A DNA stretch of 40,584 bases from an uncultured delta proteobacterium (GCA_903906315.1 CAIVJW010000277.1:1-40584); one strand, 5' to 3'. Shown: positions 7,022 through 15,704, counted from the stretch's first letter. Numbers and translations: made by a program. Notes: generated from the letters alone by a model not told the origin.

Positions 7022-9190
7022 ATGTCCACGATCGACCAGCTGCTCTTCGAGATGGTGAACGCCGGGGCCTCGGACCTCTTCCTCTGCGAGGGGAGGCCGC
7101 CGGCCTGGCGCATCGACGGCGTCGTGTCCGTGACCCTGCACCCCGCGACGACGCGCGAGGAGCTGTCGGCGTTCATGGCCACGACGCTCCGCCCCGCGCA
7201 GCGCGAGGCTTTCGATCGCGACGGCGACATCGACGTCGGCCGGGCGGTGCCGGAGCTCGGCCGCTTCCGCGTGCACTTTCTGCTGCAGCGCGGGGCGCTG
7301 GGCGCGGTCGTGCGATCGGTGCCGAGCGGGCAGATGACGTTCGAGGGCCTGCACCTGCCGAAGGCGCTCGCGCGGCTCGCGGAGCTGCCGCGCGGCCTCG
7401 TGCTCGTGACGGGCGCGACCGGGTCGGGCAAGTCGACGACGCTCGCGGCGATGGTGCACCACATCAACAGCACGATGTCCAAGCACATCGTCACGCTCGA
7501 GGACCCGATCGAGTTCGTGCACGACGACCTCCTGTCGTTGCTCACGCAGCGCGAGATCGGCAGCGACACGCGCGACTTCGACACCGGCCTCCGGCACGTG
7601 CTGCGCGAGAGCCCGGACGTCATCCTCATCGGCGAGATGCGCGACGCCGCGACGATGAGCGTGGCCCTCTCGGCCGCGCTCACGGGCCACCTCGTGCTGT
7701 CGAGCCTGCACACGAACGACGCCGTGCAGACGCTCCAGCGCATCTTGGCGTACTTCCCCGAGCACATGCAGGGGCCGGTCGCGATGGACCTCTCGCTCTG
7801 CCTCGAGGGCATCGTCGCGCAGCGCCTCTTGCCCCGATCGGACGTCGAGGGCGGGCGCATCCCGGTGTGCGAGGTGCTGCTCGGCACGCCGTCGGTGAAG
7901 AAGCTCGTGCGCGAGCAGCGCGTCGACGAGCTCGGCGACGTCATGGCGCAGTCCGAGGGGATGGAGACGTTCACGCGCGCGCTCGTGCGCATGTACAAGC
8001 GGGGCGTCATCAGCCTCGAGACCGGCGCCGCCTACGCGGGCAGCGCGGACGAGTTCCGCCTCGCCTCGCAGGGCATGGAGCGCGGCGTCGGCGTCATCGC
8101 GGACCGCGAGCTCGCGATCGATCCCGGCGAGGTCGACATGCGCACGCTCCTCGAGGTCGCGATGCGCAACGACGCGAGCGACATCCACCTGCTCGCGGGG
8201 TCGCCGCCGATCTTCCGCATCCACGGCCTGCTGCGGCCGCTCGACAAGGTCGAGCCGATGACGCCGTCGGTCGTGCGGCGCCTCCTGTTCAGCCTGTTCT
8301 CGACGCGCCAGCGCGAGCACTTCGAGCTCGAGCACGAGCTCGACTTCGCCCTCACGGTCACGGGCGGCCACCGCTTCCGCGTCAACGCCCACCAGCAGCG
8401 CGGCACGCCCGCCGTCGCGATCCGCCTCATCCCGAGCACGATCCCGGACCTCGAGTCGCTCGGCCTGCCGGCCGCGGTGCGCGACCTGACCATGAAGAGC
8501 CAGGGCCTCGTGCTCGTCACGGGCCCGACCGGATCGGGCAAGTCGACGACGCTCGCGGCGCTCATCGACCTCATCAACTCGTTCCGGAACTGCCACATCA
8601 TCACCATCGAGGACCCGATCGAGTTCGTGCACCAGAACCGCGTCGCGACCATCGAGCAGCGCGAGATCCCCGCCGACTCGAAGAGCTTCGCCTCCGCGCT
8701 CAAGTTCATCCTGCGGCAGGACCCGGACGTCATCCTGGTCGGCGAGCTGCGGGACATGGAGACCATCCAGGCGGCGCTCACGGCGGCCGAGACGGGCCAC
8801 CTCGTCTTCGGCACGCTGCACGCGAACGACGCGCCGGGCACGATCGACCGCATCGTCGACGTCTTCCCGGCCTACCAGCAGCCGCAGATCCGCGTGCAGC
8901 TCGCGTCCGAGATCCTGGCCGTGATCGCGCAGCGGCTGCTCCTGCGGGCGGACGAGAGCTCGCGCGTCGCGGCCTTCGAGGTCATGACCGCGACGCCCGC
9001 GGTGCGCGCGATGATCCGCGACGACAAGGGCCACCAGCTCCAGAGCGCGATCGAGACCTCGCGCGGCGAGGGGATGGTCACGCTCGACCGCGCGCTCGCC
9101 GACCTGGTCCGGGCGCGGACCGTCACGCACGACGAGGCCTCGCGCTTCTGCCGGAGCCCGGCGTCGCTGAAGACAGCCCTGGGGATGTAG
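7022..9190 (+). CDS. Fused PilU-PilT type IV pilus retraction ATPase
   Basis: 722 residues, twice the usual PilT length, made of two complete PilT-family ATPases in one frame. Half 1 (about 1-365) has Walker A GATGSGKST (Lys137), Walker B VILIGEMRD and His box HLVLSSLHTNDA. Half 2 (about 373-722) has GPTGSGKST (Lys507), VILVGELRD, HLVFGTLHANDA and the AIRNLIRE-like AVRAMIRDDK. Half 2 looks like PilT. Half 1 looks PilU-like, with SEGMETFTRAL near its end. PilT and PilU are normally separate cytoplasmic hexameric motors that pull pilin back into the inner membrane and power twitching. Both ATP sites look intact. ATG 7022 has no clear Shine-Dalgarno sequence. The acyltransferase gene follows after 5 bases. 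No frameshift is needed to join the halves. Confidence 0.92.
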   Translation: MSTIDQLLFEMVNAGASDLFLCEGRPPAWRIDGVVSVTLHPATTREELSAFMATTLRPAQREAFDRDGDIDVGRAVPELGRFRVHFLLQRGALGAVVRSVPSGQMTFEGLHLPKALARLAELPRGLVLVTGATGSGKSTTLAAMVHHINSTMSKHIVTLEDPIEFVHDDLLSLLTQREIGSDTRDFDTGLRHVLRESPDVILIGEMRDAATMSVALSAALTGHLVLSSLHTNDAVQTLQRILAYFPEHMQGPVAMDLSLCLEGIVAQRLLPRSDVEGGRIPVCEVLLGTPSVKKLVREQRVDELGDVMAQSEGMETFTRALVRMYKRGVISLETGAAYAGSADEFRLASQGMERGVGVIADRELAIDPGEVDMRTLLEVAMRNDASDIHLLAGSPPIFRIHGLLRPLDKVEPMTPSVVRRLLFSLFSTRQREHFELEHELDFALTVTGGHRFRVNAHQQRGTPAVAIRLIPSTIPDLESLGLPAAVRDLTMKSQGLVLVTGPTGSGKSTTLAALIDLINSFRNCHIITIEDPIEFVHQNRVATIEQREIPADSKSFASALKFILRQDPDVILVGELRDMETIQAALTAAETGHLVFGTLHANDAPGTIDRIVDVFPAYQQPQIRVQLASEILAVIAQRLLLRADESSRVAAFEVMTATPAVRAMIRDDKGHQLQSAIETSRGEGMVTLDRALADLVRARTVTHDEASRFCRSPASLKTALGM

Positions 9191-9195
9191 TCGAC

Positions 9196-10500
9196 ATGCC
9201 GCTCCTCCGCGACGCGCTGCGCTGGGTGTTCGGGCGCGTGAGCGCCATCTACTTCCGCGAGATCGAGGCGACCGGCGATGTGCCCGCGAAGCACGTCGGC
9301 GGTCGGCTCTTCGTCTCGAACCACTTCAACGCGCTCGTCGACCCGATCCTCATGATCACCACGACCGCGTGCCCCATCTCGCCGATCGCGAAGAGCACGC
9401 TCTGGGACGTGCCCGGCCTGCGCTGGCTGCTCGACGCGGCCGGCGCCGTGCCGATCGTGCGGCGCCGCGACGCGCCCGACAAGAGCGTCGAAACGAACGA
9501 GGCCGTGTTCGATCGCGTCGCCGACTGGCTCGCCGGGCGCGGCAACATCCTCATCTTCCCCGAGGGCACGAGCCACAGCTTCCCCAAGCTGCTCGAGCTG
9601 AAGACCGGCCCGGCGCGCATGATCGCCCGCGCCAGGGAGCGCGGCGCGCGCGGGCTCACGTTCCAGGCCGTGGGGCTCGAGTTCGACGCGAAGGACGAGT
9701 TTCGGTCGCGCGCGCTGCTCGTCTACGGGCCCGTGCGCGAGGTCGACGCGATCGGGCTCGACGGCGACGGGCTCGTGGCGGCCGTCACCGACCAGATCCG
9801 CGAGGACCTCACCGACGCGCTCGTCGAGGGGCCGACGCACGAGGAGCGCCTGCTCATCGCGCGCGTCGCCGAGATGGTCGCGAACGACGGCGGCGACGGC
9901 ACGCTCGCGGGCTGGAGCGACGTCGGCCGGCGCGTCGAGGCCGCGCACGAGGCGCTCGCGGCCGCCGACGGAGGGTCGCTCATCCACCTCGCGAACGCGG
10001 TCGATCGCTACTACGTCCTGCTCGGCCAGGAGGGCCTCACGGACGCCGACGTCGCGCGCGCCGACCCGGACCGGACCGCGCGCGCGATCGCCGGCAAGGC
10101 GGCGCGGCGCACGCTGCTCGCGGCGTTCATTCCGCTCGCGGTGATCGGCATGGCGCTCTACTGGTTGCCCTACCAGCTCCCGCGGCTCGTCGCGTCACGC
10201 GCGCGCGAGGCCGACATGATCTCGACCGTGAAGCTCGGGACGGGGCTCGCGGTCTTCCCGCTGTGGTCGGTCGGCCTGGTCGTCGGAACGTTCGCGCTCG
10301 TCCCCGCCGAGGTCGCGGCCGTCGTCGCGGTCCTCGTCCTCGCGTCGCCGTTCGCGGCGCTCGCCTGGCTCGACGTCTCGCCTCGGCTGCGGCGGCGTCT
10401 GCGCCTTGCCAGCCGCGGGGCGCGCGTGGCTGCCCTGCGCGAGGCCCGCGGTCGCGCGATGGTGCTCGTCGGGGGAGCGCGCGCGCGCCTCGGGGTCTAG
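9196..10500 (+). CDS. Membrane 1-acylglycerol-3-phosphate acyltransferase-like protein
   Basis: 434 residues. Residues 35-230 form a PlsC-type acyltransferase domain with SNHFNALVDP and FPEGTSHSF. The catalytic His43 and Asp49 are separated by five residues rather than the usual four, a spacing I associate with the glycerol-phosphate acyltransferase-like branch. Expected role: acylation of glycerol-phosphate or lysophospholipid at the cytoplasmic membrane. After a helical middle region, the C-terminal third contains two hydrophobic segments (LLAAFIPLAVIGMALYW and a longer one from VGLVVGTFALV), so the protein is probably membrane-anchored. It starts 5 bases after the PilU-PilT stop, suggesting co-transcription, and ends 10 bases before bpt. 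Confidence 0.85.
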   Translation: MPLLRDALRWVFGRVSAIYFREIEATGDVPAKHVGGRLFVSNHFNALVDPILMITTTACPISPIAKSTLWDVPGLRWLLDAAGAVPIVRRRDAPDKSVETNEAVFDRVADWLAGRGNILIFPEGTSHSFPKLLELKTGPARMIARARERGARGLTFQAVGLEFDAKDEFRSRALLVYGPVREVDAIGLDGDGLVAAVTDQIREDLTDALVEGPTHEERLLIARVAEMVANDGGDGTLAGWSDVGRRVEAAHEALAAADGGSLIHLANAVDRYYVLLGQEGLTDADVARADPDRTARAIAGKAARRTLLAAFIPLAVIGMALYWLPYQLPRLVASRAREADMISTVKLGTGLAVFPLWSVGLVVGTFALVPAEVAAVVAVLVLASPFAALAWLDVSPRLRRRLRLASRGARVAALREARGRAMVLVGGARARLGV

Positions 10501-10510
10501 GCTGGTCGCG

Positions 10511-11233
10511 ATGACGACCGCGCGCGCCCCGGAGCTCACGGTCTACGACGAGCCGCACGGGTGCCACTACCTGCCCGACCGCACGGCTCGCCTGCCGCTG
10601 CGTTTCCCGATCCGCCGGCTCGCGCCGGCCGAGCTCGACCAGTCCTTCGCGGAGGGCGACCGCCGTCAGGGGGCGCTGCTCTACCGCGCTCAGTGCCCGG
10701 GCTGCGTCGCGTGCGAGCCGATCCGCGTCGACATCGAGGCGTTCCGCGAGAGCAAGACCCACAAGCGCGTGATCGCCGCGGGCGCGCGCGCCTTCGACGT
10801 GACCGTCGAGCGGCCGGCCTACGCGGACGACAAGCTCGCGGTCTACGAGCTGCACAAGCGCGGCCGGGGCCTCGACACGGGCGACTCGGCGCTCGACGCG
10901 CGCGGCTACCGGTCGTTTCTCGTCGACACGTGCTGTGACACCGTCGAGATCACGCTGCGCGACCGGGCGACGGGACGGCTCGTCGCGGTGGCGCTCGCGG
11001 ACCGCGGCGCGACCTCGCTCTCCGCGGTCTACTGCCACTGGGATCCTGCGTATTCGCGGCTGAGCCCGGGCGCGTTCGCGATCCTGCGCGAGGTCGCGCT
11101 CTGTCGCCGGTGGGGGCTACGGTGGCTCTACCTAGGCCTCTACGTCGAGGGCAACGCGCACATGGCCTACAAGGCGCGCTGGTTCCCCCACGAGCGGCTC
11201 ATCGCCGGGGAGTGGCGCCGCTTCGAGGGTTGA
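10511..11233 (+). CDS. bpt: Aspartate/glutamate leucyltransferase (arginyl-tRNA-protein transferase family)
   Basis: 240 residues, typical for the bacterial Bpt family. The enzyme moves an amino acid, usually leucine, from aminoacyl-tRNA onto proteins with N-terminal Asp or Glu and so marks them for ClpAP by the N-end rule. Family signs: CHYLPDRTARLPLR near the N-terminus, the Cys-rich RAQCPGCVACEPIRV, GYRSFLVDT, and the C-terminal GNAT-like segment LYLGLYVEGNAHMAYKARW. ATG 10511 gives the family start. A longer open frame upstream overlaps the acyltransferase and is not credible. The choice of Leu or Arg as donor cannot be read from the sequence. Confidence 0.93.
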   Translation: MTTARAPELTVYDEPHGCHYLPDRTARLPLRFPIRRLAPAELDQSFAEGDRRQGALLYRAQCPGCVACEPIRVDIEAFRESKTHKRVIAAGARAFDVTVERPAYADDKLAVYELHKRGRGLDTGDSALDARGYRSFLVDTCCDTVEITLRDRATGRLVAVALADRGATSLSAVYCHWDPAYSRLSPGAFAILREVALCRRWGLRWLYLGLYVEGNAHMAYKARWFPHERLIAGEWRRFEG

Positions 11234-11264
11234 AGGTCCGCCGAGAAGTACCGAGGGTATCAAC

Positions 11265-11299
11265 CACAGAGGCACAGAGGGCACAAAGGGCACAGAGGA
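11265..11299 (+). repeat. 9-bp-periodic CACAGAGG repeat
   Basis: Four tandem copies of a unit close to CACAGAGGG lie just after bpt, in a patch with fewer G/C than its surroundings. Similar CACAGAGG runs are dispersed in intergenic DNA of many environmental bacteria; that is from general knowledge, not from a search here. No function is known to me. Confidence 0.7.
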
Positions 11300-11396
11300 C
11301 TTCTGCGTCGGCGTTCACGGCCCTCGGGTCGATTGTTTGGAAACTGGGCGATTGCGAGGTGTCGGCGCGACAAGAGGCCTCGTGAAGCGGGGGAGG

Positions 11397-11411
11397 GTGA
11401 TACCCTATCAC
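11397..11411. other. Short inverted repeat GTGATA-CCC-TATCAC
   Basis: Perfect 6-bp arms with a 3-base centre in the 249-base gap between bpt and the small minus-strand gene ending at 11483. It could be an operator or a weak hairpin downstream of that gene. The rest of the gap holds only the CACAGAGG repeat and no open frame worth calling. Confidence 0.3.
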
Positions 11412-11482
11412 GAGGAGCGCGGCCGGCTGCGTCGCGCGTGCGCGCCGCCGCGCCCACGCGCGACGGCGCGCCGGGGCGAGAA

Positions 11483-11812
11483 TCAGCCGATGACCTTCGT
11501 CGGCATCGGGCCCGGCGGCGGCTTGTTCACGTCCATGCCGTGCATCGCCTCGAGGAAGCCGACGAACTCACGGTCGAACGCGTTCGTCGACTTCGCGAGC
11601 GTCGGCATGAGGTGTGGCGCGCCCGGGCCCTCGTGGATGGCGCAGATCACGGTGCCGGCGGGCGTCTCACAGATCCACGCCTCGTGCTTCGTCAGGCCGT
11701 TGCGCTTGTTGAAGTCGTCGAGCTCCGCCTTGCGCGGACCGGTCATCGACGCTGCCCAGTCCCGCCACGCGCCCACCTTGTCCGCCGCGAGCGGCGCCAG
11801 AATCACTCCCAT
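11483..11812 (-). CDS. Small protein of unknown function
   Basis: 109 residues from ATG 11812, which has GGAGG seven bases upstream; this decides the start over longer frames. No signal peptide or membrane segment is seen. The sequence has MGVILAPLAADKVGAWRDWAA, then GPRKAELDDFNKR, HEAWICETPAGTVICAIHEG and a Pro-rich end PPPGPMPTKVIG. The alternation of one helix and short strands, and the aromatic and charged pattern, suggest a dimeric ferredoxin-like alpha/beta barrel fold; that is a guess. It lies 273 bases downstream of a Ser/Thr kinase gene on the same strand, and its leader contains an inverted repeat. I do not recognise the family. Confidence 0.7.
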   Translation of the reverse strand: MGVILAPLAADKVGAWRDWAASMTGPRKAELDDFNKRNGLTKHEAWICETPAGTVICAIHEGPGAPHLMPTLAKSTNAFDREFVGFLEAMHGMDVNKPPPGPMPTKVIG

Positions 11813-11850
11813 GTCGAACCTCCGTGCTCGGTCGTCCTGCGTGAGCCTCG

Positions 11851-11869
11851 ACTCGGAAGTGAGCCGAGT
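11851..11869 (-). promoter_or_regulatory. Inverted repeat in the leader of the 11483-11812 gene
   Basis: ACTCGG at 11851-11856 pairs with CCGAGT at 11864-11869 across 7 bases, 38 bases upstream of the start codon. A direct repeat GTGAGCC (11841 and 11860) overlaps it. On the minus strand a TTGACG hexamer lies further upstream, but no convincing -10 box goes with it. Possible operator or leader hairpin. Confidence 0.25.
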
Positions 11870-12085
11870 TACCAAGCGGACCATCTCTCCCGAGGTAGGG
11901 TCAATGATTCTCTCGTTACGTCGCGTCAATTTGTTGCGCGCGACCCCTCGCGTAAGGCCGCGCCCTGCGGGAGCGGTCGCTACTTCCACATCCCCGTCTC
12001 GGCGACGACGACCGGGGTCGACCACTGGGCCGAAGAGGCCCCGAGGGGCCGCCGGGCGCCGGAGCAGGCCTGACGCCGCGCGGCG

Positions 12086-14044
12086 CTACGGGCCCTCGAC
12101 CCGCCCGAGCAGCACGCCGCCGTCCGCGGTCACCGCGATGACCATGCCGACGTCGGTGAACATGGACTTCACGGGCGCGGTGAGCTGGGCCGCGTTCTCC
12201 CACACGCACGGCCAAGCGCCCGGCGCGCCCGGCGGGGCCGGGCGGCGCGTCCAGAGGTGCCCCGCGGCGCCCGCCCAGCCCGCGCCCGCGGCGTCCACGG
12301 ACGCGGCCGAGAGGTCGAAGCCGCCCGCGACGACCTCGTTCGTCGCGCGGTCGCCCTCGACCCACACGACGGCGCCGTCGGCGCCCGCGGCGAGGCCGAG
12401 CTGCGCGTCGGGCTGGCCGCTCGCCGCGAGGAAGGCGCGCACGGGCGGGGTCGCGATCCGGCGCACCTCCCAGTCGAGCGGCGCGTACACGGCGGCGTAC
12501 CCCGCGCCGTCGACGCCGCGGCCGGTGACGAGCCAGCGGGTCGCGTCGACGCGCGCCAGCGAGGTCACGATCGCGACGTCGGCGAGCGGCAGCGGCCGGA
12601 GCCAGTAGCGCGCGACCATCGCGTAGAGCGTCGGCGGGCGGCCCTCCGCGGTGCCGACGACGACGGCGATGCGATCGAGGTCGCCGCTCATCAGGTCGAA
12701 GCGCGCGGCCGGGTCGGTCGACCGCGTGACCTCCTCGACGCCCTGGGTCGTGTACAGCGCGAACGTGCCGCCGTCGCCGCCGACCATCCACGCGCCCGGC
12801 GCCACGCGCTGCACGAAGCGGATGCCCTCGGGGAAGGGCAGGCCCGCGAGCGGCACGTCGAGCCAGCTCGTGCCGTTCCAGAACGACAGGCCGCGATCGG
12901 TCGCGGCCATGCAGGTGCCGTCGCCGTCCCACGCGACGCCGCGCACCACGCGGTCGGGGCGCGGCAGCTGGAGCGTCGACCACGACCACCGCTCGGCCGG
13001 GGCGGCCGGCGGCAGGACCGGGAACGAGTGCCGGCTCGGGCGGGCCTTGCGCGCCTCGAGGCGCAGCCACGGCAGCAGCAGCGTCGCGAGCGCCTCGGCG
13101 CTCTGCGGGCGCTCCTCGGGGCGCGCGCTCGTCGCCTGCGCGAGCACGCGGTCGATGCCCCGGCACGCGGCCTCCGACGCGAGCAGCTCCGGGCTCGTGG
13201 TCGGGACGTCGCGCACGCTGCGGCGCTCGGGCGCGCGCGGCAGGAGGTACTCGTCCGCGGGGCTCGTCATGCGGAAGTACGGCTCGCCCGTGAGCAGCCC
13301 GAAGAACGTCGCGGCGAGCGCGAAGACGTCGGTGTACATGCCGATCTCGGTGTTGTCGGTGCCGAGCAGCTCGGGCGCGGCGTAGCCCGGCGTGCCGACG
13401 CGGAAGCCCGCGAGCGTCGCCGCGACGCCCTTGGGGCGCGCGATGCCGAAGTCCGCGAGCTTGAAGATCTCGTCGTCGCCCGAGCCGCAGCAGAGGACGT
13501 TGTCGGGCTTGAGATCGCGGTGCACGACGCCGACCTCGTGGACGGCGCCGAGGCCCGCCGCGAGGCACTCGATCGCGCGCGCGGCGCGGCGCGGATCGAA
13601 GGCCGCGCCGGTCGTGTCGACGCTGTGCGCGACGCGCTCCGACAGGGTCGTTCCGGACGCGCCGCCGTGCACGTACTCGAGCGCGAGCCACGGCAGCTCG
13701 ATCGGCCGGTTGGCTCGCGTCGCGGGCAGCGCGCCGGCGTCGACGAGCCGCACGACGAAGGGCGTCGGCGGCACGCGCTCGTTCAGGCGGCCGAGCGCGA
13801 CGGCCTCCTTGCGCACGAGGAGCGACGCGTGCTCGCCCGACGCGCGCACGACCGAGGGCCGCACGATCTTGATCACCACCGGCGCCTGCCCCTCGGGCGC
13901 GTAGCGCGCGGCGAGGAACGCGATGGACATCCCGCCACGGCCGAGCGTGCGGCCGATGCGGTAGCTCACGTCGCCGCGCAGCTGCGAGGGAACGTCGCGC
14001 CCCGTGAGGCACGCGAGGTCGTCGTCTTGGGTGGGGATCTGCAC
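12086..14044 (-). CDS. Ser/Thr protein kinase with C-terminal propeller-like sensor domain
   Basis: 652 residues from a GTG start with no clear Shine-Dalgarno sequence. Residues 25-330 are a eukaryote-type kinase domain with glycine loop LGRGGMSIAFLA, ATP-anchoring Lys59 in VIKI, HRDLKPDN with catalytic Asp177, ADFG with Asp198, and GTPGYAAPE. All key residues are present, so it should be active. Residues about 345-652 contain repeated short strands with Trp/Gly turns (GVAWDGDGTCMAATDRG, FWNGTSW, WMVGGDGGTFALY, HLWTRRP), read here as a beta-propeller. No transmembrane helix is visible, so both domains are probably cytoplasmic, unlike the usual PknB layout with an outside sensor. It lies 70 bases downstream of a lipoprotein gene on the same strand. 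Confidence 0.9.
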   Translation of the reverse strand: MQIPTQDDDLACLTGRDVPSQLRGDVSYRIGRTLGRGGMSIAFLAARYAPEGQAPVVIKIVRPSVVRASGEHASLLVRKEAVALGRLNERVPPTPFVVRLVDAGALPATRANRPIELPWLALEYVHGGASGTTLSERVAHSVDTTGAAFDPRRAARAIECLAAGLGAVHEVGVVHRDLKPDNVLCCGSGDDEIFKLADFGIARPKGVAATLAGFRVGTPGYAAPELLGTDNTEIGMYTDVFALAATFFGLLTGEPYFRMTSPADEYLLPRAPERRSVRDVPTTSPELLASEAACRGIDRVLAQATSARPEERPQSAEALATLLLPWLRLEARKARPSRHSFPVLPPAAPAERWSWSTLQLPRPDRVVRGVAWDGDGTCMAATDRGLSFWNGTSWLDVPLAGLPFPEGIRFVQRVAPGAWMVGGDGGTFALYTTQGVEEVTRSTDPAARFDLMSGDLDRIAVVVGTAEGRPPTLYAMVARYWLRPLPLADVAIVTSLARVDATRWLVTGRGVDGAGYAAVYAPLDWEVRRIATPPVRAFLAASGQPDAQLGLAAGADGAVVWVEGDRATNEVVAGGFDLSAASVDAAGAGWAGAAGHLWTRRPAPPGAPGAWPCVWENAAQLTAPVKSMFTDVGMVIAVTADGGVLLGRVEGP

Positions 14045-14114
14045 GGGGGCCGCGGTGAAGCCTAGCCGACCGGGCGGCCCGAGCGCCCCCGCGGAGGCGC
14101 CTTTCGTGCGCGAG

Positions 14115-15044
14115 TCAGGGCGTGGGGCGGAGGGACACGGCGGTGAGCGTGCTGGGCTTGACGAGGATCTCGGTCCGTCCGAGGACTGCGCCGTTTCCGT
14201 CGCGCGAGACGAGGGTCGGCCTGCCGGGCGGGATGTTGAGCGCGAAGCCGACGCCGCTCGCGTCGGTGGCCTTCGCGTCCGCGGAGGGGAGCTGGTTTTC
14301 GGCGTAGCCGATGACGGTGCAGCCGTCCGCCGAACCGACGTCGAGCGTGAGGCCCACGCTCTTTCCGTCGCAGTCGCTCATCACGGCCGCGACCGCGCCG
14401 CGGCTCGGGTCGATCGTCGTGCCGTAGATGATAGACAGCAGATTGAGCGAGTTCGGCGTCGCGACGCCCGTGAAAAACTCCGCGTCCATCGTCACCGGCG
14501 GCGAAGGGAAGAGCAGCTCCGGTACGACGTTGTCGCCGGTGATCATCGCGTAGCCGTCGAAGCCGTCGGTGCCCGAGGGCACGGTCACGGAGACCTTGCC
14601 CGCCGCGTCCGTCGTCTCGGTGGCGAGGGGGGCCCCGCAGTCCCCGTCGTCGCGCGCGCAGGCCTTCACGGTGAGGCCCTTCAGCGGCGCCTGGGTGGTC
14701 AGGTCGCTGACCGTGAGCGACAGCGTGATCGTGGGCTGGGCGGGCTTCACCGGGCTCACCCCGCAGCTCGGCTCGCCGCTCACGTCGGGGTGGCCCGGAT
14801 CGCAGACCATGGCCGCGCCTCCGGCGCCTCCCGCGCCTCCCTCGCCCGCGGCGCCGCCCTGGCCCGCGCCGCCCGAGCTCGCGCCGCCCCATCCGGTCGC
14901 GCCGCCGGCCCCGGTCGAGGTCGTCGTGGTGCCGCCGCCCGTGGAGGCCGGCGCGCTCGACGAGGACGTGCACGCGGCGGGCGCGGCGATCACGGCGGCG
15001 AGGAGGGCGGCGAGCGCGAAGGGGGCGAGGGAGCGACGGAACAT
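14115..15044 (-). CDS. Lipoprotein with Ig/Cna-B-like domain
   Basis: 309 residues. ATG 15044 is preceded by AGGAG, and a sigma70-like promoter lies about 40 bases upstream. The signal peptide ends in a lipobox (IAAPAAC). Residues 25-80 are a Ser/Thr/Gly/Ala-rich linker. From about residue 95 the protein has the pattern of a carboxypeptidase-regulatory or Cna-B-like beta-sandwich (ITLSLTVSDLTTQAPLKGLT, then TTDAAGKVSVTVPSG), followed by a second beta-rich part with GYAMITGDN and GFALNIPPGRPTLV. Role unknown, probably a binding or structural protein of the envelope. It may be co-transcribed with the kinase downstream. Confidence 0.82.
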   Translation of the reverse strand: MFRRSLAPFALAALLAAVIAAPAACTSSSSAPASTGGGTTTTSTGAGGATGWGGASSGGAGQGGAAGEGGAGGAGGAAMVCDPGHPDVSGEPSCGVSPVKPAQPTITLSLTVSDLTTQAPLKGLTVKACARDDGDCGAPLATETTDAAGKVSVTVPSGTDGFDGYAMITGDNVVPELLFPSPPVTMDAEFFTGVATPNSLNLLSIIYGTTIDPSRGAVAAVMSDCDGKSVGLTLDVGSADGCTVIGYAENQLPSADAKATDASGVGFALNIPPGRPTLVSRDGNGAVLGRTEILVKPSTLTAVSLRPTP

Positions 15045-15083
15045 GGATCTCCTGGGCCGGCGCCGAGGCGCGACCGAGCGACC

Positions 15084-15113
15084 TCGATACCGGGCGGCGC
15101 GCGTGCGCGTCAA
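15084..15113 (-). promoter_or_regulatory. Candidate sigma70-type promoter
   Basis: On the minus strand TTGACG (15108-15113), an 18-base spacer and TATCGA (15084-15089) lie about 40 bases before the ATG of the lipoprotein at 15044. The -35 box matches 5 of 6 consensus bases; the -10 is weak. The region also serves the divergent TerB-like gene. Confidence 0.4.
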
Positions 15114-15182
15114 CCCGCGCCGCACCGAAATGCCCCGCGCGCGAGGGCGCCGCGCGCCCCGTGGGCTGGTACGATGGGCGTC

Positions 15183-15704
15183 ATGGACGCAGCCGAGTCG
15201 CGCGCTTGTCTCCGCATCCTGCTCGCCGTCGCTCGCGCCGACGGCAAGGTCGACACCGACGAGGCGCGGGCCGTCGAGGTGCTCGCGCAGCACGCATTCG
15301 GCGCCGAGGCGCCCCACAAGGCCGAGGTCTTCGACCTCGAGGCGGAGATCGCCGCGGTGCGATCGCCCGCCGCGCGGCACACGACCTTCGAGGCGGCGCT
15401 CGCGATCGCGGAGCTCGACGGCAAGTGCACGCCCGACGAGCACCGGCTCCTCGGGCGCCTGCAGCACGCGTTCGGCTTCGACGCGGACCACGAGCTCGAC
15501 GCCGACGAGGGGAAGTGGGTGAACGCCCTGAAGAAGCCCCGCAAGGCGCTCGAGAAGGCGACGGCCGACTTCCTGCACGCGGTGTCGGCGGCTCAGGACC
15601 AGGGCGACCTCACCGAGCCCCAGTACGAGAAGCTCGTCGCGGACCTGCGCGCGCGGCGGACGGCCCTGCTCGAGCAGGCGCTCGCCGCCGTCGCGGACGC
15701 CTGA
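15183..15704 (+). CDS. TerB-like (DjlA N-terminal-like) helical protein
   Basis: 173 residues from ATG 15183; an in-frame ATG at 15174 would add three. The protein is all-helical with two acidic motifs at matching places, ARADGKVDTDEARAVEVL and IAELDGKCTPDEHRLLG, the repeated Asp-Gly-x-x-x-x-x-Glu pattern of TerB family proteins that is thought to bind metal. The C-terminal third is a Lys/Glu-rich helix. TerB proteins are linked to tellurite resistance and membrane-associated stress systems, but single TerB-like genes in myxobacteria have no known role. It converges on the mannosyl hydrolase gene with 8 bases between stops. Confidence 0.78.
   Translation: MDAAESRACLRILLAVARADGKVDTDEARAVEVLAQHAFGAEAPHKAEVFDLEAEIAAVRSPAARHTTFEAALAIAELDGKCTPDEHRLLGRLQHAFGFDADHELDADEGKWVNALKKPRKALEKATADFLHAVSAAQDQGDLTEPQYEKLVADLRARRTALLEQALAAVADA

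Noticed and set aside
12037-12050. GGCCCC-GA-GGGGCC hairpin after the kinase gene
   Set aside because: A two-base loop is too short; it is more likely a chance palindrome in GC-rich DNA.
11333-12073. Plus-strand frames across 11333-12608
   Set aside because: No Shine-Dalgarno sequence, Arg/Pro-rich composition, and overlap with the supported minus-strand genes at 11483 and 12086.
12257-14065. Long plus-strand open frame opposite the Ser/Thr kinase
   Set aside because: Arg/Ala-rich shadow of the kinase gene, with no start signal or domain.
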